Positions 24,101-36,646 are shown, counted from the first letter of the stretch. The stretch is DNA of 64,000 bases from Brasenia schreberi (GCA_036023115.1 JAYKKT010000036.1:6560001-6624000), one strand, 5' to 3'. Numbers and translations are program-made. Notes: generated by a model from the letters alone, not told the origin.

Positions 24101-24700
24101 GAAGCAGTTTCGTACGATTTCTTAAAAGTTTGACCACCTTTCTTGTTATTCTTACCAAATCTTTTGTTTGGTCTAAAGCTTGTTCCAATCTCTTCTTGAG
24201 CTACTAACAACTTATCCTTCTTATTTTTATTCAAGTGCTCCCTTCCAATTACTAGTTTGAGGGGTAACTCAGAAATGTTTCTCACCTCCTAATCTTAAGG
24301 CCGTGGTAATCGTATTTCATGAAGGAGGAAGACTATTTACGATAGTTGATATTTGCATAGCCTCAAGGATGGCCAATTTTGCTATAACTAGGTCTCTTGC
24401 CATTACCAACATTTGGTTTACATGTTCCACTATATTATCACCTTCTTTCATTTTGTAGGAGTTGTACTTTTATAGTAATAATTGAATATTTGTTTAGCTA
24501 TAGTGTCATATTTAACTATTATTGAATCAAACAACTCTTTTTGTAGTCTCGTATTATTCAAATACCCTAATTAAGTCATCCTCTATAGGTTAACATTATA
24601 GTTTTGGCTATGATATCATCTTTAGGGTATGTTTTGTATGCTTCATTTTCTTCTCCTGATGCAGTTGTAATAGGTGGTTAAATTTAATCCTTTGAGACAT
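21144..24700 (-). pseudogene. Degenerate copia gag-pol polyprotein
   Basis: Reading the minus strand from high to low coordinates: gag with a CX2CX4HX4C zinc knuckle at about 24060; protease/linker; integrase C-terminal part at 22632-23010 (PQQNDLAKRYNRTLLNMTRSM, then a GYTKVSKGYHFY segment); the start of reverse transcriptase at about 22240-22340 (KFKARLVAK); more RT at 21644-21874 (GEASYILGIKISRDR); and RNase H at 21144-21461 (GYSDAYFARSKDD, EVEYVA, CDNNA). Pieces are separated by stops and frameshifts, so no polyprotein can be made. The zinc-knuckle segment is duplicated in tandem (23745-24100, period about 178 bp). Confidence 0.85.
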
Positions 24701-25758
24701 AATTTACACCTTCAAGTGTTAGTGCTAAAGGGATACATTTTTTCCATACTTGGAAATTGAGACCATTCAATTTCTCAGTTTTTGCCAACTCCGATACACA
24801 AATCCTAGAGTTTATTTTAATTTGTTTGACAAAAATAATAATAGGGCAGTCTAAAAGAGAAAATAATCAACCAATTATGTTAGTAGACTGTAGATTTTTA
24901 CAATAATATATAGGTACTATTTTAAAAAATATGTTCAAGTACCTATAAGTATTTTCAGTTGATACTTAGATATCAATTGAAAAAACTATTAACTTGATTC
25001 TATTATTTCAGAACGAGCCAAGGGACAAAACTGTAATTTTCTCCTTTACTTCATGCCACTATAATTTTTCAAAAACCTCATGAACAAACCAAGAATTTTA
25101 CCCTTCTATCCTGTTTTAAAATATTTCAAAAATACTCGGGGCAAAATAGTAAAAAGGTACCTATTTTTTTTTGTAAAATTGCGATAAATAGAGGGTAGAA
25201 TCGTATTGTGCATCTCACCCAGTTTTTGTAATTTTCTAAAAAGATAGGGTTAATTATGTCTTTTTATAGTATAACAAAACTTTGAATCTTCGTTCGTCTC
25301 CGGGCAACCGAGTAATTTTACAAGTTGGTATTTTATAATTTTCAAATATTACTAGAGGACAGTTTTGTCTTTTTGTCTACTAAGGGCAAAATTGTCTTCT
25401 TTACCTAAAAATATCTGGACTTTTTTTGGAATTTTGTCTAGTGGCAGATTTGAAATTTTAAAAAAATGCTAGGGACAAAATGGACTTTGAATAATCCATT
25501 AGCAAGTGGTTTTAGCGCTCACAATTTTCCTATCGTGGTTTCGAATAATCCCTTAGCAATTTTAGATTGTTTGAGAAGAGGGAGGGAGAAAGAGAAAAGG
25601 AGAGGGAGAGACATGGGGTAGAGAGGTTGGGAGGCGCCACAGAGACAGGGAGAGAGGCGACGTGGAGAGGGAGAGTAAAGTGGGAGAAGAGAGAGATAAG
25701 GGGAGGAGAAGAAGAAGAGTTGGTTTCGAAGCTTTGCCTTCCGGCTGAGTGTGTCGCT

Positions 25759-25995
25759 CCGCCATCTCTTGCCTGTGGTTGGACTTCCCTTTCTGTCTCT
25801 TATCGCTCCGCCTCCTGTTGCCTCTAACTGAGCTTGCCGCTCCACCTCTTTTTGCCTCTGGTTGAGCTTGTCATTCTGCCTCTTCTTGCCTTTGGTTGTG
25901 CTTGCCTCTCTGCATCTTCTTGCCTCTGGTTAAGGTTGTCGCTCCGTCTCTTGTTGCCTCTCGTTGTGCTTATCGCTTCGCCTCTTCTTGCATTC
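25759..25995 (-). repeat. Leader minisatellite of copia element 1, ~35-bp unit
   Basis: Six diverged units of about 35 bp, plus-strand core TTGCCTCTGGTTGAGCTTGTCG CTCCGCCTCTTC, lie between the primer site and gag. Three units of the same repeat, in reverse complement, occupy the corresponding place in the second element (42418-42520), so the array is a family feature. Confidence 0.75.
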
Positions 25996-26040
25996 TTTTT
26001 TTTTTAACTGGCTACTATGCGTGGAGGTTTCCGACAACTT

Positions 26041-26054
26041 GACCTTGATACTAA
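26041..26054 (-). other. Primer-binding site of copia element 1
   Basis: Minus strand TTAGTATCAAGGTC, directly after the LTR end. It resembles the tRNA-iMet complement TGGTATCAGAGC used by plant copia elements, with a few mutations. Confidence 0.6.
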
Positions 26055-26347
26055 TGAAGGGCTGAGATCAGCTTTGCTACTTGTGTGAATGCCGGATTTT
26101 GCAGCGGAAGGTGTTAGGAAGATCTGTAAAGAAAAAAAGAATAAGAGAAGAAGGAGAGGGAGATCATGGACGGTTTCCCTTAGACGGGTTACGTAGGAAG
26201 ATCTTGTAATGTTTTCTTTTCTCAAAATCTCGATGTCCATTGTATTCTTTGTACAATATTTATAGACAGCTTCTTCTTGCTAATTTTCGCGTATGGGCTT
26301 TCCATTACAAGCTGTTTTGTGTCCGTAACATTCTTGGTTTAATTCAT
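26055..26347 (-). repeat. 5' LTR of copia element 1
   Basis: On the minus strand it starts TGAATTAAACC and ends CTTCA next to the primer site. It contains TATAAATATTGTACAAAG as the likely promoter. Confidence 0.8.
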
Positions 26348-26349
26348 AG

Positions 26350-27340
26350 CTGGCTAGCTATGTGCAACTTGCATGTGTTCCACCTACCTTATTGTGGTAG
26401 GCTTTGGTTTAGTTTCTAAGATTCAATTTACTTAGTTTTGATAGGTGCCGCCAAATGGCTTCAACTAAACTTAGTTTGATTTCTTTTGAACTGTAATTAT
26501 GATATTCAATTGTTCGTCAATGACAGAGAATCGATGTTGGGTATTAGAATCTTCACTTGCAAAAGTCTAGGTAGTAGGACTGTCCTACCTTGTTATTCAA
26601 GCTCTTTCAGGTTGAGTGGAGAGGCTATGTACCATAGATGTCCTGTCATCAAATTTGATAAGTGGAAAGCTTTCCAACACAGTAATGGCTGAATTGTTTA
26701 TTGACATTGAGTTTCTAAGGAAGTTATATTTCAAAATTCACTTTGCAATATAATTACTGTTCAATTTCATTCTAGGCTCTGAATATCTATCATCTACGCA
26801 CTGGAGCTGCAGCAGATGCAATTAAGTTCAATGTAGATTCGTCTATGATTATGGTCTCTGTACCTTCAAGACTAGTTTTCACCGATTAATTTTTGTTTAT
26901 CTGTATCCTTTATTATTTCCGTGATTCAATTTCTTTCTTATACGATGATGCTATCAGATTTAAGCTGCTCGAATCAGTATTCCTTTCACCATGTGGTTTG
27001 GCTGATGGTAAATGCTTGGAGCAGAGTATGTTAGGGATTTAAGACGTAGGCATACAAAAGCTTTTAGCTTTGGCTGCAACTGTTGATGAAGGTCACTATG
27101 GTTGATCAGTTAGTGATTAATGTAACATCTGGTTTTTTTTGCATTTCCAGTAATGAAACGGGTCTCTGTGTGTGTGTGAGGAACTTTAAAGCTCTAATTA
27201 TCCAGTTGGAGCTCAATACGAACTGAGGCTCATCTTGGCCTACCACAACAGTGTGAGCCAAGCTCAAACAACTCAATGTATCCCATGGTGCATGCAGAGA
27301 GTCACACAACAAAAACAAAGAGGGACTCATTTAGCAGCCC
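26350..27340. other. Intergenic, no supported gene
   Basis: An exon-like snippet at about 26775-26820 (CTAG acceptor then ALNIYHLRTGAAADAIK) is the only coding hint. It has no partner exons I could find. Confidence 0.5.
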
Positions 27341-27356
27341 TAACAGCCATGAACGG

Positions 27357-27557
27357 GCTAGAATCGGACCGGGAACCCGGGGATCATGTGGTTCAGTTCT
27401 AGTTCCAGCTTTAAATAGGACATGAACATGAAACCCCAGTTCTATATTTTATATTTTTTAAAATTTAGATTTTATTGGTTCCAGGCAGTTTAGCACTCAT
27501 ACCAGGTCAGCCCCAGTTCTTGGTTCCAGGAAAACCAGAACCGGCCATGTCTAGTTG
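27357..27557. mobile_element. hAT-like MITE of the TAGACATGGCCGGTTC type
   Basis: The left end is CTAGAATCGGACCGGGAACC. The right end, reverse-complemented, is CTAGACATGGCCGGTTCTGG. The interior is filled with GGTTCCAG/CCAGTTC words. About 200 bp, non-coding. Confidence 0.55.
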
Positions 27558-27721
27558 ACATCGTTAACTAGAATCCGGTCCTACGGATTTTCTTTTGTTT
27601 GGTGTGGTGGACCCCCTTAGGCGGATCTGGCCTAATTATAAGTGGGTTCGGCCCTTGCAACTTGGTCAGTTGTACAGGAGCTGCCTAAGTTGAAAGCCTT
27701 AAATATTGTTTTATATAAAGA

Positions 27722-28128
27722 GAGACTTGATTGATCCTAGACTTACATTGGTCATTGATGTTCAACTCTTATTTTTTTAGAGGAGTGTAATAATATTATT
27801 TTATATTTTTTTAAATTATATTCATATTATTAAAAAGTAATTGAAGGTACGACTGAACATGACAATGATGGAAGGATCATATTTTCATGACTGACTTGTT
27901 CATTCATCTTCAACTACTACTTGTTAGAGTGAACATGACAATGATGGGAGGATCAGATTTCCATGACTGACACTGGTCACTCATGTTCAACTCCACTTCT
28001 CCGAGGGTGTAATAATATTGTCTTACGTTTTTTTTTAAAATCATTAAACTTTTTAAATTATACTTGTATCATCAAAAAGCAATTGAGGGTACCAGTAAAC
28101 ATGATGTGATGGGAGGATCGGATTTTCT

Positions 28129-28130
<2 letters not shown>
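27722..28130. repeat. Imperfect direct repeats, ~240-bp unit
   Basis: The phrase 'GAACATGACAATGATGGNAGGATCANATTT-CATGACTGAC' occurs at about 27853, 27931 and (decayed) 28097. 'CTCA/TTGATGTTCAACTC...GTGTAATAATATT' occurs at about 27755 and 27985. Confidence 0.7.
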
Positions 28131-28149
<19 letters not shown>

Positions 28150-28165
<16 letters not shown>

Positions 28166-29910
28166 GAAGACATGGCTGGTTCATAATCAACCCATAACTG
28201 AACCTGGTTCCAAACTAGTCCAAATTATGACCTGGTCCACAATGGGACGGTTGATGTCTCCCATACTTTTGCCTTGTGATCTTTCAGACGCCGAAACAAG
28301 AACTGTCATCGGAACTACTGGTATCAAACTGTCTAAAAGTTTCCTTCAATCTTTCTATAAGAAATAGAACATTGAATAGACGAACTGGAGGTTCCTTGGT
28401 GGACCCAGAACCGAATGGAACCAGTGGTTTCAAAACCAGAAATCTTCCTGTTTGGTTATGGATCTGAGTTATGGGTGAAGAGGACCATCCATGTCTGTGG
28501 GATTCCTTCATGGAAGTTGAACCCATTAGTCCGGACTTATAGAAGAACTAACTCATGGAAGTTCCACCTTTGCTTGGTGGGATTATAAGCAGCTTGATCT
28601 ATGATTCGATGTGGGTCAAAATGATGCTGGATTCAGTTTGAATTATTGGATTTGGTTCCAAGTCCAGATCTAACTAATAGTACATCACAAATTCTTGTTT
28701 AGCCCATTAATAAGGTAGAAATATATTCCTACCAAACTGCCCTCTCAAAATTCTTCACACACATCGCGATCGGGTACAGATTGATCAGACCTATTTCGAC
28801 CCTAAATTGATTCATGATTATATTAATGTCTGCTAATATATTTTGATAAAAAATAATAATTTTTTAAAAAACTTCCTCAAAACTGGAGTATTATCATTTT
28901 AAAAAATAGAGATAAAAAATAATATTAAAAAAAAAAAATTAACTGAAAACTAGAGTATTATCATTTTAAAAAATGAGTATTATCCAAATAACTTGTATAA
29001 ACTATAAAGTACTGTACCAATGTAAGTTATATGCAAAAGTATTATTGTCTAAAATCTTACTAGCCTATATCGTTTAATGATAATTAATTATTTATTAACA
29101 ATATATGGATTAGATAGGGTCCTTCTCATACTATTTTTTTATATGATTAAATAGAAAGAAAAGAAAATTAAATATTTTTTCTTCAAATTACATAAAACAA
29201 TTAAAAGGACATAATCTGGTTTTGATTTGGAACTATTTATTTGAAATTTCTTTTCTATTTAAACTTTTGTCATTGTTTCTTTTTCTATTTATAAATTTTG
29301 TTATGTTTGTTTTAAAAGTTGAAAGTCTATGAGAAAAAATACTCCTATTTTGTAATAGTAAGTATGTTTAATATATAAAATTACACTATTATAATTGTTA
29401 ATTAAAAAATTTATATAATTATAGGAGATTAGCAATAGACTACTAGCTTAATTAAATGTAACAAAGATCATTTTAGAAAAATGACAAAAAGTTAGATGAA
29501 GAAGAGTGAAAATACACATATAGGAGTGGCAATTACATGAGATTCCAAACAAAAAATAGATATGTTAAGTTAATAATATTAAAACTTAACTAACTATTAA
29601 AGAAATAAATTTTATCATTAAACATTCCTACCGAAATACAGAATATATTGTCACTTACAAATTTATTGTTTTTACCAATGAAGTGTTGACTTAAGTGAAT
29701 GTGAGGTTCAAGTTCTTTAAACATTTAGTTCTTGAGCCGATTCATCAAATTTACGTACTGTATTTAAAAATTATATCAAGCATGAAAAGTCTTCACTTAA
29801 ACATTCAATCCGTATTTCTAAATTAGCCTCTTAACTATCGAAATGCCGATACCTATCGACAGTGAAACAATCTAGAAAACCAATAAAAAAAGAAATCTAT
29901 TGCCTTTTAC
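28150..29910. other. Intergenic, strongly AT-rich
   Basis: No gene is supported. 28850-29700 is very AT-rich. Around 28385-28450 there are CCGGTTC-like words typical of the MITE family in this window. Confidence 0.6.
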
Positions 29911-29914
29911 TAAC

Positions 29915-30115
29915 GGTTAATTGTGTGTCATTGAATAATGTGCAACTAACTCAACTAATAAAGTCTTTTGCAAATAATTGTAAGGACCTTTATGATAAAT
30001 ATATGTGTGTGTGTGTATGTGGGTTAATTGTGTGTCATTGAATAATGTGCCAACTAACTCAACTGATAAAGTCTTTTGCAGGTAATTGTAAGGACCTTAT
30101 GATAAATATGTGTGT
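29915..30115. repeat. Tandem duplication, 107-bp period, with TG tract
   Basis: GGTTAATTGTGTGTCATTGAATAATGTGC...ATAAATATGTGTGTG is present twice (starts 29915 and 30022), nearly identical. The second copy ends in a G-run (about 30115-30131). Confidence 0.9.
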
Positions 30116-30134
30116 GGGGGGGGAGGGGGGTTTC

Positions 30135-32860
30135 TAATACTTTACTATCTCACAAGAAAAAAATAATGTGTGTGTTTCATTGAGGATTGCTCTTGCTCAT
30201 GTATATTTATTCTTATAAAGATTTATCTTTATATTATTAAATTTACTCTTAAATTTGTATTGAGTTATGTTGAAGTCTTTTTATATGAATTTAGCAATTT
30301 GATGAATATCAATTGTCAGTGTATAAACATGTACACATTTATAAAGAGTTTAATTTGATTTATAATGGTGAAATTTTTAATAATATTATGCAATCAAGCT
30401 CATATAATCACATCATTAAAAGAGTTTGATTATGATAACAACTATCTAATAAGTTAAACTCTTTTGGCAAAGAAAATCCAAAGAAATGAGAAAATTAGAA
30501 AGAAATCAAACCCTTTTTACGGTGATTATGATCTTGAGCTTTCAAGAATTGAATTCTCCCTTCGAGCGAATCTTCAACGAGGTCTTCTTATGCAAAAGTG
30601 TTCAATCGGGATTTATGGATTTTTGCGTTGTTGTGAACTAAAAGATTTTTTTGCCAAACTCATTTTTCCTATTTTATAGAAAAGTTGATAAATTTTGTGT
30701 CACGACTTGTATAAATTTTCTCACCCTTTAGATGGTGGCAGGTTGTCCTTGATCTTAACAAAGTAGTTTTAGGATTTTGTTAACTTTTTGATATAAGTAA
30801 ATGACAATCGATCGATGTATGACAAAGACAATATTTCTGGTACTACAAGAAAATAAAGTTAAATACTTAAAAAAAATCAATGTACCAATGAAATGGAATG
30901 ATTGGTAGATATGTCAACACATAAAGTTAATAACTTGTTGACTAAAATGAAAGAGACCATAAATTTAATAATATGATATAAATATATAATTTGAAATTGA
31001 AAGGTAAATATTATAAAGTAATGATAATACGAACAGCTAAGTATCCACCGTATCAAAAGCCAGATACTAGCACATTAATAAATGTAAAAGATAATGAGTA
31101 TAAAAAATTAATATTTTGAGGTGAATGCCACATAAATAAAAATAGAATTATTAATAACACTATTAAAGAAAAAGTTTATACAATACAACAAACTCGCTTA
31201 AGATAATTTGATTATTTATAGAGGTTGTCAATAGAACAACCATTGAATATAAAAAAATTAGATAATAAATACTTTAAAAATACAAGAGCAAGCCATCACA
31301 ATATCAAAAGGAATCAAATGACAAAGCATGTCATATGTTTTAGAATTAAGTACTAATATGACGTAAGATCCAGAGTCCACATAGCCAACCGCTAAATTAA
31401 GGCTCTGGTTTTTTTGGTTGATCATTTTTAAATGGCTTTTTTCCCAAAAAAAAGATAAAATATGACATTGACCAACTATGTTACCTCCTAGAAGCCTGAC
31501 TTTTCTTATTGGCACGAATCACGCTTGGATTTTGGATACTTTTCTTCGATGAGACGGAAGCTTTGGACTTTGAAATCGGACTTGGGCCAGATTGTCAACC
31601 CGAAACCCCATACTCGATTTCCCTAGTAAGGCCCCTCCCGAGATGAACCCCTATCTGTTTGTTTTGGACCATCCATCTTAAGGATGGACGAACCACCGTA
31701 GCTCATAATTGGTGGACCCCATTGTCAAAGTATACTCTTTGACTGCCAATAAATAAGTGGCACGCAAATTGCTGATTCAAACTATAGCATTTGTTACGCT
31801 CAAGTCTTTGGAGTTAGGTGAGCCGCTCGGGTTTAACATTTTACTTTTTGAAATTAAGTTTCAATAATTCATGTTTTAAATTGGATAGTTGAGATTTATT
31901 TAGATATACTAACATATAACATATCTTAAAGATCTCATTGTTGAGACTAACAATTAAGATCTTTAAGCAAAAAGCAAAATAACACCAAGTGCATCAAATA
32001 CGCTCTCTAAAAAATACAAAATATGTTTTATTTTTTACTTCAAAACTCAAACATAAATCTCAATGATCGAACGCTTAAAATCTTCAAAGATGTACAGGTG
32101 TAAATGAGTGTAATTATCTATCATATTCTCTCTCCCTCTCTATTATACATGCAAATATATTTATATATATATATATATGTACGAGTTAATTGAGTCAAAA
32201 TATCAATTAAAATATGTTTGAGCATTGCTTTGGTCGCTCTAATCCGTAATAGGTACTTCATCAAACAAATTAACACAAAAGGCCAAGCCTCTCCTCACAC
32301 TAAGTGGGGACGGCTACGTGGATCCTTAGTAGCCAAATGCATGACGATACATTATTCCTCCTCCACAAATTATGTACATTTTTTTATATTTTAAATTTAA
32401 AAAATTAATTCATTGTATATGACAAAAAGTTCGAGTCGGTACCAATGATTTCAAAACCACACTGAAACCGACAGTTCTGAAACCGGACGTGTGATCATTT
32501 TAACTCAAACCTTCAACAATTATGTGTTAGAGTTGACAGGTATATATTCACATTGGTACATATAAAATGGATCCCTAATAAAATTGGTTTAAAAGATATT
32601 TTGATAGCCAACTATAATTTAAATATTTGTAAAACTAGCGCTTAGAGAGCTTTACCCCCATAGTGGGCCAACCCAGCTCGAACCGGATTAGTCCGGGTTC
32701 TTGTGGGCTTTCGGGTACTCGTGGTTGAGACCAAAAAAATTTGCAAGACCACTTAGAAATGAAGTAACTTGTATGGATTCAATTCGGGTCAGATTGTCAA
32801 TCCAAAAAAGAGTCATTCTGTAGGTCTCCGTTTGAGTCATAAACTACCGAAAAAAAAACC
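30135..32860. other. Intergenic, AT-rich, no firm gene
   Basis: Short frames at 30464-30679 (+) and 31258-31515 (-) have no firm family signal. The latter contains VDSGSY followed by CHLIPFD, reminiscent of a copia protease, and may be a transposon scrap. Confidence 0.5.
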
Positions 32861-32869
32861 TGAAAGATT

Positions 32870-33055
32870 TTGAAATTTAGAAAAAGTGGAACCCAAATCA
32901 TCAGTTTTGGTTCCAGTAAACGTACAACCAAAACCAAACCGAGGTAATCTCTGGTTTTGGGTCCCGTTTGACCGGTTTCGGTTTCAGCCCATTTCTTGGC
33001 TCGTTTGATTCTAACTGGAACCACCAGGCCTATTACAAACCGGCCATCTCTAGGT
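32870..33055. mobile_element. CCGGTTC-rich MITE fragment
   Basis: It is dense in GGTTCC/AACCGG words. The right end, reverse-complemented, reads CCTAGAGATGGCCGGTTTG, matching the family end TAGACATGGCCGGTTC. The left end is not defined. Confidence 0.45.
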
Positions 33056-33129
33056 GAACCCGACGTCTGCCTTGCCGTGATCGGCAAACTGAATTTAGGC
33101 AGACCTACCATTTGATGCACACTCGGACT

Positions 33130-33255
33130 CTCCCGTCGAACTCACAACCCTCTCCAACCCCAAGCTGGTATGCGTGTCTTGGGAATCGAACTCAAGGCCA
33201 GAATCGAGTGAGTCGAGAGCCCTGCCAAACCACACTCCCTTGGCCAAGAGACGAA
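33130..33255 (-). mobile_element. tRNA-like SINE head (candidate)
   Basis: The minus strand contains GGCCAAGGGAGTGTGGTTTGG followed by CTTGAGTTCGATTCCCAAG, the latter a good B box. Confidence 0.4.
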
Positions 33256-33804
33256 ACAAATGAATCGGGACGGCCACGACTTAATGCAACCCGTAACCTT
33301 TCGGCATCAGGTTTTCGCCGACCAGTGTGCCTCCGCTGAACCTTTCGCTGGTTCAAACCGAAGGCCAGAGGGAGACCCTATGTGACCCACGGGAAGCACC
33401 TGCTCTGGGGACACTTTGGTCTTTTCATATTCTCATATAGTTGAGATTTATACGTAGACAAGGAACCAAGCAAAAATTAGTATTTTGATTTTGAGAAAAT
33501 AAATAATGATAAAAATGCGAAAAGGAAATTGGGGAACCAGGTGTTTGGGTGTTTGAGAGGTTTTGTTTTTTCCTTTTTTAAGACAATAAATAATGACAAA
33601 AATTAGTGTTTTGGTACTCATGTAGATCATGTCGGTACCTGTAAGAAATCAATTCCAAGACGAATTCTTCTCTTGTCCTGATCAGGCTTTCAAAGCCTTA
33701 TACTGCTAAATTACAAAATCACCCCCAAGGTCCACACGACCCGAATAGCCTTCCAAACAAAGATCATAAGGATTGGCGTGCCACCTCTTCCCCCCCTTAA
33801 ATTG

Positions 33805-33880
33805 CCAAGCTGGAGTTTCGAACATATGACCTTCCACTTGAACGCGCTATTGAGTTGCACCCTAGCCGAGAGATCTGGGG
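33805..33880 (-). mobile_element. tRNA-like SINE head (candidate)
   Basis: Minus strand GGTGCAACTCAATAG (A-box-like) then ATGTTCGAAACTCC (B-box-like) about 25 nt later. Confidence 0.4.
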
Positions 33881-33933
33881 CTCTTGAAGTGACACTGTTT
33901 TATATATGCAATTTGAATTAGATTTGTTGGGTT

Positions 33934-34352
33934 AGACATGTCAAGTTCCGGGTTATCGGGTAGCGTGGAACAAGAACCAAACCGTTTTCGGGTCGGTTCT
34001 GGTTCCTGGTTTGGAAGCATTAGTTTTGGAGTGGTTTTTGTTCTAATTTTGGAATAGTTTTTCTTTTCTCAAAATAGGGTAAATGCACCTTCTGAGAGTC
34101 AAACTCCTTACCAACAACCGCAGGAAGCACCTTACGGTTGAACTACTGATCAATTTGTGATAATGGGTCTTAGAAAAAAATTTAAAACTTCGTTAGAGGT
34201 GGTTTAGAACTGCCTGTTTCCGTTTCGGGCCAGTTTCCAGATACCATGAACCGTAACCTTGTGGTTCTCGGGCCGGTTCGACTGATTTTGGTTACCAGCG
34301 GTGCGGTTCCAGTTCGAACCGCTGAGCTGGTTCTGAACTGGCCTTATCTATG
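33934..34352. mobile_element. hAT-like MITE of the TAGACATGGCCGGTTC type
   Basis: The left end TTAGACATGTCAAGTTCC and the reverse complement of the right end, CATAGATAAGGCCAGTTC, form imperfect terminal inverted repeats. The subterminal regions are rich in GGTTC/GAACC on both sides. The centre contains a tRNA-like phrase (AGTTCAACCG...GAGTTTGACTCTC on the minus strand). Confidence 0.6.
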
Positions 34353-34359
34353 TTGGAGG

Positions 34360-36010
34360 GCAAGCTTTTCTAACTTTTCAATTTCCTTAAGTACAATTAC
34401 TTAATTTTAAGATGTAATGATTTTTTGTCAAACTAATGCAGTAGAGACGACACAATTTTTCCAATCAAATTTCACAATAACTCAAAAAATATTTTGCTTT
34501 TAACAATATAATAACTCATAAGCACCTATCTTCGAATAACCGGTATATACTAGCTAAATTACATACAAATCACATACTAATTGCTCTCATTCTTTTGATC
34601 TAAGTTAGGTTCAATGGCCTAATTGTTAGTATTCATGGGGCTTTTTTTATTTCCATTTATCATTTTGATTGTAAGATTTATCTTCTCTTCTTTTTTTTTC
34701 TTAAAAAAAACAATTAATATTAATAGAGAGAAGTATATGAATCCCGCCAATGAATATTAATAAGAGTACGTGTGATTTCAAAAGGCTTTGCTCAAACAAG
34801 CTATTTCAAGGATGACGAACACATCAAATAACCTACTAACATGAAAATGAGTAGCTAGTACCAGCTAGCACATGACTCAGGTTGCATGTACCAACGAGTC
34901 CAGTTTTCCTAACCAAGATGTCCATATTCCCGTGTAGTACTCCATGCTCTTCGACGACCAAGACCGGTTTGGTTCCGACGCAACTCGGTGGGTTGAACTG
35001 GACTTAAACCACCTGAGGAACAAGCTGGAACTGGAACTGGAACTGCTCAAGAGGTTTGGGAGATGAGTGTGCTAAAAAGCCTTTCCATGAAAGAATGATC
35101 CGAAGAGCTCCACTATAACCATGAAATTAGAGGAGCCTTACAGTAGCAATCGTGTTACATGATTCCTTACACTCAGAACACGAATCTAGGACCATGGTTT
35201 TAACTATTGGAGAACCAGAATCCAAAACTGGACATCGAAGAAGGCTCCGGTTCCAGGTTTTGTTGGAAGAAAACTGGTCCTGGATGCCTGTGATACCAAG
35301 TGGGGCAAATGAATCATATACGAATCCAGACCCGTAAAGGGTATAAGCGTCAATATCATCAGTTCATCTGATAGAGCTGGAAGTGTGTGTGGGGAGGGCA
35401 TATCGACGTGGCACTACAGGAATAACTTCAAGATTAAAAAAAGGAAAGTCAAAGTCTGTGTGAATGGGCCTCCGGTCAAAGTAGGTCGGCAGTGGCCTGT
35501 TCTCTCTCTCTCTGAAGGGGCGGCGACTTGAGCCCAGGAGGGCTCGGTACGACCCAAAAAATAAAAAGAAAAAAGAAAGAAAAAAATCAATATTCCTTTC
35601 TAACCTTTTTTGACCTTTGAATTTCTTCATCTAATGCTAAGTTCTAGTTTATTACATATTCATACTACACGTCTTCCATTTTTCCAAATAGGCCACATGA
35701 CCCAGATGACGATTCCAGGATTTGGATTTCTTCAAATGACCCGTCTTCATTGTCAAGTATAATCTGGCCTTTCATTGCCTGTGAAGCTTCATATTAAACG
35801 AAGATTCTCAATATATAATCCAATCCTCTAGGTCTAATTTGGATCCTCTTCTCGAAATCATTGGATTAAACATGCCTTATGCCCTTCATGTAGATCTAAG
35901 GAATCGAGATCCAAGTGAAACAATGCCTTGTAATTCTCGGTAACGGCGACTTCATCTCAGGCTTGTGAGTGCCTGCTTGCAAAGGGGTCCTAGTGAAGGC
36001 ATTGGCAGCC
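34360..36010. other. Intergenic upstream of the ERF gene
   Basis: No gene is supported. Around 34960-35060 and 35205-35290 there are further GGTTC/GGAACTGG-rich stretches. Confidence 0.55.
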
Positions 36011-36012
36011 AA

Positions 36013-36380
36013 TGGCGGATCTGCATGGAGGGTAGGGGGGTGGCCTCTCCTCCTGAAATTTTAAAAATTTGCTTAGCAAGAAAAAGAAAATGATAAGCCC
36101 CTTTAATGTCGAACTTGGTGGCTTTTACCCGGGGATGCGTGGTTTTAGTTTTTCTTTTGTTGACAGAACAATGATAAGGGTGATTGCAAGAAAAGAAAGA
36201 AACCGATGGGTAGAGGAAAAAAGAAAGATATTTGGAGTGTATCTGGTAATATGTAAGAGTTTGGTGGCTTTACTAAAAAAGATTAATTTTTACTTTTATT
36301 TTTTGAACCATGAAAAGGTCAATATTTATCCAAAAATAGCAAAACAAAAGAACCTGGCTACCCCTCCTCGTATGGCGGCG
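36013..36380. mobile_element. MITE-like segment just upstream of the ERF promoter (candidate)
   Basis: The left end TGGCGGATCTGCATGGAGGGTAGGGG and the reverse complement of the right end (CGCCGCCATACGAGGAGGGGTAGCC) are similar. The interior is A-rich. No target duplication was found, so this is tentative. Confidence 0.35.
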
Positions 36381-36413
36381 GCGAAGGTTGATTTTTGAAT
36401 ATGGGGAAAGGGG

Positions 36414-36420
36414 TATAAAA
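36414..36420 (+). promoter_or_regulatory. Likely TATA box of the ERF gene
   Basis: GGGGTATAAAACTAG. Initiation about 30 bp downstream would give a leader of ~200 nt before the ATG at 36647. Confidence 0.55.
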
Positions 36421-36473
36421 CTAGCCGTTGGCGCAAACGACGCTCCAACCGATTGTTGCTGCTTCTCCTCTCT

Positions 36474-36645
36474 CGCTCTCTTGACTCCACGCCGCCGGCA
36501 AAATCACCATCTACCGGTTACCAAATCTATTGTCTCAAACAGTAGTTTAGATATCTCCTTCTCCGTCGCTCTCTTGACTGCACGCCACCGGCAAAAATCA
36601 CAACCTGCCCGCTACCAGATCTATTACATAAAAGAGTAGCTTATA
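36474..36645 (+). repeat. Tandem duplication in the ERF 5' leader, 93-bp period
   Basis: CGCTCTCTTGACTCCACGCCGCCGGCAAAA...ACCA(A/G)ATCTATT occurs at 36474 and again at 36567, ending just before the start codon. The two copies differ at several bases. Confidence 0.85.
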
Positions 36646-36646
36646 T

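Larger units (their letters stand above)
20510..26347 (-). mobile_element. Ty1/copia LTR retrotransposon 1, decayed, both LTRs present
   Basis: Two direct repeats of about 293 bp (20510-20803 and 26055-26347) enclose, on the minus strand, a primer site, a long leader, and gag-protease-integrase-RT-RNase H in copia order. The LTRs differ by many substitutions and small indels, and the coding part has multiple stops and frameshifts, so the insertion is old. I could not find a convincing target-site duplication. A second member of the same family is at 42044-45970 in opposite orientation. Confidence 0.9.

Noticed and set aside
26774..26820. Possible exon ALNIYHLRTGAAADAIK
   Set aside because: One short in-frame segment behind a CTAG; no further exons or known family to support a gene.
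30115..30131. G-quadruplex or regulatory G-run
   Set aside because: A simple G tract at the end of a TG microsatellite, with no gene nearby.
31258..31515. Copia protease fragment (VDSGSY...CHLIPFD)
   Set aside because: Only a short resemblance; no neighbouring copia domains. Mentioned as a possible scrap only.
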